9,855 nt of DNA from an uncultured Clostridia bacterium (GTDB lineage: Bacteria; Bacillota; Clostridia; Monoglobales; Monoglobaceae). The stretch's first letter is position 1; each line of letters starts with the position of its first letter. The stretch covers positions 1-9,855 of the forward strand of contig CAKSIW010000089.1 of NCBI GenBank assembly GCA_934463175.1, read 5' to 3'. The notes beneath the pieces are model-generated. The model searched no databases, was not told the origin of the DNA, and was given only the letters and a program-made list of their open reading frames with translations. The translations under genes were made by a program, and so were the position numbers. Of this stretch, positions 5,348 to 9,855 are shown piece after piece.

Positions 5348-8215
5348 TTAATCCGCTTTATAATCAACGGAGCAAAGCACATTCATATCGCTGTCATAAA
5401 GCGTTGCCGTAACCGTTCCGCTCGGCGTGAACGTTCTCGGATATACCACCACGCTCTCGCCCGGGTCATTCACGGTCACATTCATTTTTCCTGAGCTTAC
5501 AACCTCTCCGTTTTCCTTTGATTCATATCCCACAGTGTATTTCCCGGCCTCCTCAACCGTGATATACACATTGCTTTTTTTGTATACAATGCCATACTTG
5601 AGCGGTTCGGGGTCTTTGAGCGGCAGAATCACCGAAACCTCGCCATATTCCGAGGAATATTTCTGCTTGCCGTGAGAAGTCGATGTTGACGAAACATTCA
5701 TTGTTCTTTTCCAAACGGATGTGTCAGACAGCTTTGGAATTGTAATCTCTTCCTTAACGCCCGATGCTCCGTCAAGCGTGCGTGCCGCCTTGCCCGATTC
5801 CGTCAGCGTTGGATCCACGGTTATTTTCCACGGACTCCACCAGTGTGCATACAGCACCGCATCGCTGCCCGTAATATCGTCGAACGACTCAACCCTTGTG
5901 CCGCCGTCCTTTTCGGTATACCAGCCGCCGAAGGTGTAGCCCGTTCGCTTGAGTTCGTCAAACGAACCGCTGCCGTTTGTCCAGTATTCGCTGATATATT
6001 CGCAGCTTGCCGTCTTTCCGCCGCTGTAGTTTGCGTCAAATGTCACCGTGCGTTTCTGAGAGCTTTTCGGCAGCGGAACTTTGGCATCTGCCTTGATCAT
6101 ATGCTCACCGTTTTTCCAATAGTCATGTGAAGGTTCAATGTTGCTGCCGTTTTGTATCAATCTGTCGAATATGATATTCTTGACGCCCTTCACGGTGTAG
6201 TTATAGTAGTCTCCTGTCTCTATGGAATAGAGATACATCGGATATTCGCTCGTATACTGACTCGGTCTGAAGAAGCAGATATACTTGCCGTCCGCTGTCA
6301 TCAGAACCGATGTCGGCTTATTGCCGTTTGCACCGCCCGACGGTTTCAGCGATTCGCTTAAATCCGTACTGGTCTTAACCTTATCAATATCCACATAATA
6401 GAATTTATTGATTTTGCTGTCCCAGATGAGCTGCGGGTAATATCCTCTCAAAATCTGATTGTTGTCATACTTCGTGTCTGTGCAGTGCAATTTGTATCCG
6501 ATATGGTCTTTTATCTTTGCGTCACTCACCAGTAAATAAGTGTACTTCACTCTGCCCGGAACATCGGGAACAGGGTCATCGCCTGTTGCATCAACATGAT
6601 ACTTTTTGCCGTCAATCGTCACACGGCTCCATGCATGGGCGGTTTCCTGACTAGCCTTTCCAATATAACCGAAAACAATTTCCGACTCTATGCCGACACG
6701 GCTGAGGAGATCGTTATATGCGCGGGTATATCCGGAGCACACCGCCCGACCTTCCACCATTGCGCCATACTCGCTGTGAGGATGTTTCCCCTTGCCTTCT
6801 TCATCATACTGACAGTTCAGAACAAGCCAGTCATGCAGCAGCACTGCCTTTTGCAGCTGAGTCATACCGCTGCCGAGATTTTCGCCGAGAGCCTCTCGGA
6901 GAGCATTCTTAACCGCTGCCTCATATTTCGCCGTGTCATACTTTTCTTTTATTCGGGTCACTTTTTCCAGCTCTTCCATGTTGGTTGAACCGTCTGTTCC
7001 CGTTGTACCCTCAGGCTTTGCAGGAGTATCCGTTTTGGCTGTGTCCTCCCCTGTTGTGTCTGTTTTTGCCGTGTCGGACGGCTTCGTTTCGTCCTTTGTT
7101 TCTGTCTTATCGGTTTCCGCAATATTATTGTTCTGCTCGTTCTGATTTGTCTTTTCGTCGGCAGCCGCAACAGAAGCCGAGGCAAACGCACGGTTGAGGA
7201 ACGTCACAATCTGACCTCTGGTGCAGGTGTCGTTCGGTGAAAATGTCGTCGCAGAGGTTCCGCTTGTCACGTTGTTTCTGACTGCCCATGCCACCGCCTG
7301 CGCATAGTCGGCATTCGGGTCAACATCGGAGAACACGTTTGAAATCTCAGTTTTGGGACTGCCTGCATTCTTCCAGAGATATATAACCGTATATGCTCTT
7401 GTGCATGGAGTGTTCGGGTCAAACACACTGCCCGAAACCATATCATTTCCCTTCGCCCACGTTGCCGCGTTGAAATAGTAGTCTGAGGAAATCACATCAT
7501 TAAACGCCATGAATGAATTATATTTCGGACTGCCGACAGCACGCCAGAGAAAAGTGAGTATCTGCGCACGCGTACAGGTATCTTCGGGCGAAAACGTTGT
7601 GGACGTTGTGCCTGTTGTAATCTTTTTGTCCACCGCCCAGCGGACAGCATTGCTGTAGTAATCACTGTCCCTGACATCTGAAAATCCGCTTTTTGTATTC
7701 TGAGCTTTGGTGTTTTCGGTTTTCGCAGTCTCGGTTTTTTGCGCAGTGCTTTGAGCGGTATTTCCGCCCGTGTTCTGCGCGGTATTTCCGCTCGTATTCT
7801 GTGCCGCGGTTTTGTCTGAATTTTTCTCTCGTATTATCCAGCCATACTTAATGACGGCATTTTTTCCGTTTGTCTCCACCCGTCTCACCTTGTTGCCGTT
7901 CATCGTTACGGACATATTCTTTGCGTCTGCAAAGACCGCGTCCGCTCCGGGCTTTATGCCAAGCTCAATTGTGACGGTGTAGGTGGCGTTTTCTCTGAAA
8001 ACGCTTTCGGCAGGCGACCATTTGATGCTGAGCACCTCTGCGCTCGCCGTTTCGGTCAGAGCGGCTGTGGTCTCCGGAGCTGCTCCTGCCTGCGGTTTCG
8101 TCATGACCACGTTGACCGTTGAGACAACCTCTGCCGCAAACGCCGTGAGCGAAACCATGCTCATGAGAATACAGGCAATTAATATGCCGCTGATTGGTTT
8201 TTTTAATGATTTCAC
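5348..8215 (-). CDS. Secreted SLH-domain protein with transglutaminase-like and InlB-type repeat domains
   Basis: 955 residues from GTG 8215; the frame is open to a TTG at 8248, but GAGGGGG (8223-8229) seven bases before the GTG fixes the start. Residues 1-28 form a signal peptide (KSLKK, hydrophobic core, AFAA). A domain of unknown type follows (~30-130), then an Asn/Thr/Gln-rich linker with short repeats (~135-176). Three SLH domains come next (~177-229, 237-289, 295-347), each with a TRA/TRG motif, which bind cell-wall polymers. After a Thr/Asp/Lys-rich linker (~350-412), a transglutaminase-like domain (~430-570) keeps Cys493 (GRAVCSGY), His527 (AHAWSR) and Asp542 (HVDATG), a full papain-like triad. 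After an unassigned stretch come an InlB-type repeat (~723-792, ending GYTFGGWYT...LYAHW), two cysteine-free repeats (~796-869) and a beta-rich tail. It is probably a wall-bound cross-linking enzyme, protease or binding protein; the substrate is unknown. Confidence 0.9.
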   Translation of the reverse strand: MKSLKKPISGILIACILMSMVSLTAFAAEVVSTVNVVMTKPQAGAAPETTAALTETASAEVLSIKWSPAESVFRENATYTVTIELGIKPGADAVFADAKNMSVTMNGNKVRRVETNGKNAVIKYGWIIREKNSDKTAAQNTSGNTAQNTGGNTAQSTAQKTETAKTENTKAQNTKSGFSDVRDSDYYSNAVRWAVDKKITTGTTSTTFSPEDTCTRAQILTFLWRAVGSPKYNSFMAFNDVISSDYYFNAATWAKGNDMVSGSVFDPNTPCTRAYTVIYLWKNAGSPKTEISNVFSDVDPNADYAQAVAWAVRNNVTSGTSATTFSPNDTCTRGQIVTFLNRAFASASVAAADEKTNQNEQNNNIAETDKTETKDETKPSDTAKTDTTGEDTAKTDTPAKPEGTTGTDGSTNMEELEKVTRIKEKYDTAKYEAAVKNALREALGENLGSGMTQLQKAVLLHDWLVLNCQYDEEGKGKHPHSEYGAMVEGRAVCSGYTRAYNDLLSRVGIESEIVFGYIGKASQETAHAWSRVTIDGKKYHVDATGDDPVPDVPGRVKYTYLLVSDAKIKDHIGYKLHCTDTKYDNNQILRGYYPQLIWDSKINKFYYVDIDKVKTSTDLSESLKPSGGANGNKPTSVLMTADGKYICFFRPSQYTSEYPMYLYSIETGDYYNYTVKGVKNIIFDRLIQNGSNIEPSHDYWKNGEHMIKADAKVPLPKSSQKRTVTFDANYSGGKTASCEYISEYWTNGSGSFDELKRTGYTFGGWYTEKDGGTRVESFDDITGSDAVLYAHWWSPWKITVDPTLTESGKAARTLDGASGVKEEITIPKLSDTSVWKRTMNVSSTSTSHGKQKYSSEYGEVSVILPLKDPEPLKYGIVYKKSNVYITVEEAGKYTVGYESKENGEVVSSGKMNVTVNDPGESVVVYPRTFTPSGTVTATLYDSDMNVLCSVDYKAD
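7755..7802 (-). repeat. Two tandem 24-base units in the SLH gene linker
   Basis: Two adjacent 24-base units (7755-7778 and 7779-7802) differ at only a few positions and encode NTAQNT(S/G)G-type octapeptides just before the first SLH domain. A decayed third copy (NTAQSTAQ) follows in the protein. Such units can expand or contract by slippage and alter linker length. Confidence 0.7.
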
Positions 8216-8222
8216 AACAAAT

Positions 8223-8229
8223 CCCCCTC
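8223..8229 (-). promoter_or_regulatory. Shine-Dalgarno site deciding the SLH protein start
   Basis: GAGGGGG on the minus strand, seven bases before GTG 8215. With that start the protein begins MKSLKKP and gives a normal signal peptide. Confidence 0.75.
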
Positions 8230-8262
8230 GTATATAATTATGTGACAATCTTATTATATAAA

Positions 8263-8291
8263 ATTATATCACCGATTGACATATTTTTCAA
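8263..8291 (-). promoter_or_regulatory. Sigma-A promoter of the SLH protein gene
   Basis: Minus strand: -35 TTGAAA at 8286-8291, a 17-base spacer, and -10 TATAAT at 8263-8268. The predicted transcription start is near 8256, about 40 bases before GTG 8215. A second TATAAT lies at 8253-8258 but has no good -35 at the right distance. No Fur-type palindrome like the one at 5188-5210 is seen here. Confidence 0.8.
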
Positions 8292-8316
8292 TAGAATTTT
8301 TGCCAAAAATATGCCG

Positions 8317-8370
8317 AAAAAAAGCCCTCCTGCCGATGCAGCCGATTTCGGACTGCGTCGGCGGGAGAGC
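8317..8370 (-). terminator. Intrinsic terminator of fucI
   Basis: A long GC-rich hairpin (8324-8370) pairs CTCC, GCCGA and GCAG blocks with their complements, with a few mismatches and a short AT-containing loop. On the minus strand it is followed by seven T residues (8317-8323). It starts about 13 bases after the fucI stop and precedes the SLH promoter, separating the two transcription units. Confidence 0.88.
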
Positions 8371-8383
8371 CGGCTTCATTTAA

Positions 8384-9855
8384 TTATTTGTAAAGCGGAC
8401 CGTATGCCTGACACGCTCTGTAGTCTGTTGCGGTTGAATCGTCACCGAGACCGAAGCCCGTCCAGGAATGAGGTCTGTATATCTTGTCGCGGCTCACATT
8501 ATGAATCGAAACGGGGATTCTCAGCATTGACGCCAGAGTTATGAGGTCAGCACCGATGTGACCGTGAACCGTCACACCATGGTTCGCGCCCCAGTTCGCC
8601 ATGACGGAATATACATCGGCAAATGCGCCGTCACCCGTCAGAATCGGAGCAAACCATGTTGTCGGCCATGTCGGGTCGGTTCTCTTGTCCAGCTTTTCAT
8701 GAACATCATCATCAAGAACCACGGAATAGCCCTCTGCAATCTGAATTGTCGGACCGACACCGTCAATTATGTTCACGCGAACCATTGTCAGCGGCATTTC
8801 AGCCTGAGTTTTGAAGTGCGAGGAGAAGCCGCCGCCGCGGAAATATTCATAATCCGCACGGCACCAGTCTGTTGCACCGAGGCACGCCTTGATGTCATCG
8901 TCCGTCAGATTCCACCATTCCTTAATCGTTCCGTTTCCGTCAGCGTCCTTTGCCGCACCTGTGCAATCCATTGCGGTTGCACCCGAGTTAATGAGGTGGA
9001 TTATTCCGTTTGCAGCCTTGCCGCAAAGCTCCTTGCCCGTCACTCTCTTAACCGCATCGGGACTCCAGTATGTGCGCACATCATGGAAGCACGGTGCTTT
9101 TCCTGTCAGAAGTGTTGCAAAAAGCATTGAAATTCCGTTGAGTGTGTCATTCTCCGTTGCAAACGGGAACGGCTGTTTCTTTCCGTTCCAGTCAAAGCCC
9201 GACGCAAGCAGCGATTCCGTGAAATCTGCGTTCGGAAGCCAATCAGTCCAGTTTCTCTGTCCCTGGAAACCGCCGACAACGGCGTTCTTTCCGAGTGCCT
9301 CCTCGTGCCAGCCCATCTCTCCGAGCTTTTCGTTTCCGTGAAGAATGTCGTTCACAATGATTGTGAATTTCGTGATGAACTCCCAATCCTTGTCGGCTGG
9401 AATGAACTTGGACTTTTTAATGATTTCTGGGAAGTTCTTGCCGGCATTCTTGTCAAAGCCTTCCCTGCAATTTGCCTTAATCCAGCTGAGTGCCTTTTCA
9501 TATTCGTCCTTATCATAAATTTCAAGATTTATTCTTCTCAATATTTCGGTCAGGTCAACCCACTCCGCACGGATTCCGAGATATTTTTGCATAAATTCCG
9601 CATCACAGTATGAACCTGCAATTCCCATTGCAACACCGCCGAGGTTGACATATGCCTTATTCTTCATCTGACCTGCCGCAACGGCACAGCGCGCGAATCT
9701 CAGAATTTTCTCGGCAACATCTTCGGGGATTGAAGTGTCATTCATGTCCTGAACATCGTGACCGTAGATTGAAAACGCAGGCAGACCTCTCTGCGCATGA
9801 GCCGCCATAACAGCCGCAAGATAAACCGCGCCCGGTCTTTCGGTGCCGTTGAAGC
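8384..9855 (-). CDS. fucI: L-fucose isomerase (5' end outside window)
   Basis: The frame is open to the window edge; the bases before the internal Met codon at 9808 read FNGTERPGAVYLAAV, a typical FucI stretch, so that Met is not the start. About 490 residues are present; full-length FucI is near 590, so about 100 N-terminal residues lie outside. The enzyme interconverts L-fucose and L-fuculose with Mn2+ in the cytoplasm, the first step of fucose breakdown. The three catalytic/metal residues of E. coli FucI (Glu337, Asp361, His528) match Glu at 9152-9154, Asp at 9080-9082 and His at 8579-8581, with exactly conserved spacing of 24 and 191 residues. Other family stretches are GHDVQDMNDTSIPEDVAEK, GQRNWTDWLPN and the C-terminal HSWTGFGLGDDSTATDYRAC. 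The gene ends at a terminator, so it is the last gene of its unit. The related activity on D-arabinose is also possible. Confidence 0.95.
   Translation of the reverse strand, partial: FNGTERPGAVYLAAVMAAHAQRGLPAFSIYGHDVQDMNDTSIPEDVAEKILRFARCAVAAGQMKNKAYVNLGGVAMGIAGSYCDAEFMQKYLGIRAEWVDLTEILRRINLEIYDKDEYEKALSWIKANCREGFDKNAGKNFPEIIKKSKFIPADKDWEFITKFTIIVNDILHGNEKLGEMGWHEEALGKNAVVGGFQGQRNWTDWLPNADFTESLLASGFDWNGKKQPFPFATENDTLNGISMLFATLLTGKAPCFHDVRTYWSPDAVKRVTGKELCGKAANGIIHLINSGATAMDCTGAAKDADGNGTIKEWWNLTDDDIKACLGATDWCRADYEYFRGGGFSSHFKTQAEMPLTMVRVNIIDGVGPTIQIAEGYSVVLDDDVHEKLDKRTDPTWPTTWFAPILTGDGAFADVYSVMANWGANHGVTVHGHIGADLITLASMLRIPVSIHNVSRDKIYRPHSWTGFGLGDDSTATDYRACQAYGPLYK

Noticed and set aside
7150..7690. 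The three SLH coding segments as a DNA-level repeat or recombination site
   Set aside because: The similarity is at protein level and normal for triplicate SLH domains; I see no long identical DNA stretches between copies.
8246..8248. TTG at 8248 as the start of the SLH protein
   Set aside because: The GAGGGGG ribosome site lies inside that extended frame and places the start at GTG 8215, which also gives a normal signal peptide.
8276..8281. Plus-strand TTGACA, a possible promoter pointing toward fucI antisense
   Set aside because: No acceptable -10 box lies 16-18 bases downstream and there is no plus-strand gene to serve.
8558..9130. 190-residue plus-strand open frame opposite fucI
   Set aside because: fucI on the other strand is conserved along the whole stretch, including catalytic residues, and the plus-strand protein matches no family I know.

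Overview
The window looks like chromosomal DNA of a low- to mid-G+C Firmicute, most likely a gut-type clostridium (inference). The reasons are S-layer homology (SLH) surface anchoring, strong Shine-Dalgarno sites with GTG and TTG starts, consensus-like sigma-A promoters, an L-fucose isomerase, and an M16 peptidase pair like Bacillus ymfF/ymfH. All credible genes lie on the minus strand, so transcription runs from high to low coordinates. I see no IS element, prophage, CRISPR array, tRNA or rRNA.

Layout in transcription order. (1) 9855-8384: the last ~490 residues of L-fucose isomerase (fucI), 5' end outside the window, closed by an intrinsic terminator at 8317-8370. (2) 8215-5348: a 955-residue secreted protein with its own promoter (8263-8291), three SLH domains, a transglutaminase-like domain with an intact Cys-His-Asp triad, one InlB-type repeat and two degenerate cysteine-free repeats. 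It ends at a strong hairpin terminator (5259-5319). (3) 5170-2208: a four-gene zinc uptake operon, Fur-family regulator (zur-like), lipoprotein metal-binding protein (znuA-like), ATPase (znuC) and permease (znuB). Successive genes overlap by 4, 4 and 8 bases. The operon has a near-consensus promoter (5211-5239), and a perfect inverted repeat (5188-5210) sits just downstream of the -10 box, where a Fur-family repressor would act. (4) 2162-1: an M16 peptidase pair, a protein without the zinc motif (ymfF-like) followed by one with HxxEH (ymfH-like, cut by the window edge), with a likely promoter inside the end of znuB.

The zinc operon reads as a self-contained circuit: the regulator would sense zinc and repress itself together with the lipoprotein receptor, ATPase and permease. 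Start codons were reassigned for ymfF, znuB, znuA and the SLH protein, because the longest open frames begin upstream of clear ribosome binding sites.

No clearly new multi-gene system is visible. The points most worth following are the SLH/transglutaminase surface protein, the metal-binding lipoprotein that seems to lack one canonical histidine ligand, and the autoregulatory operator.
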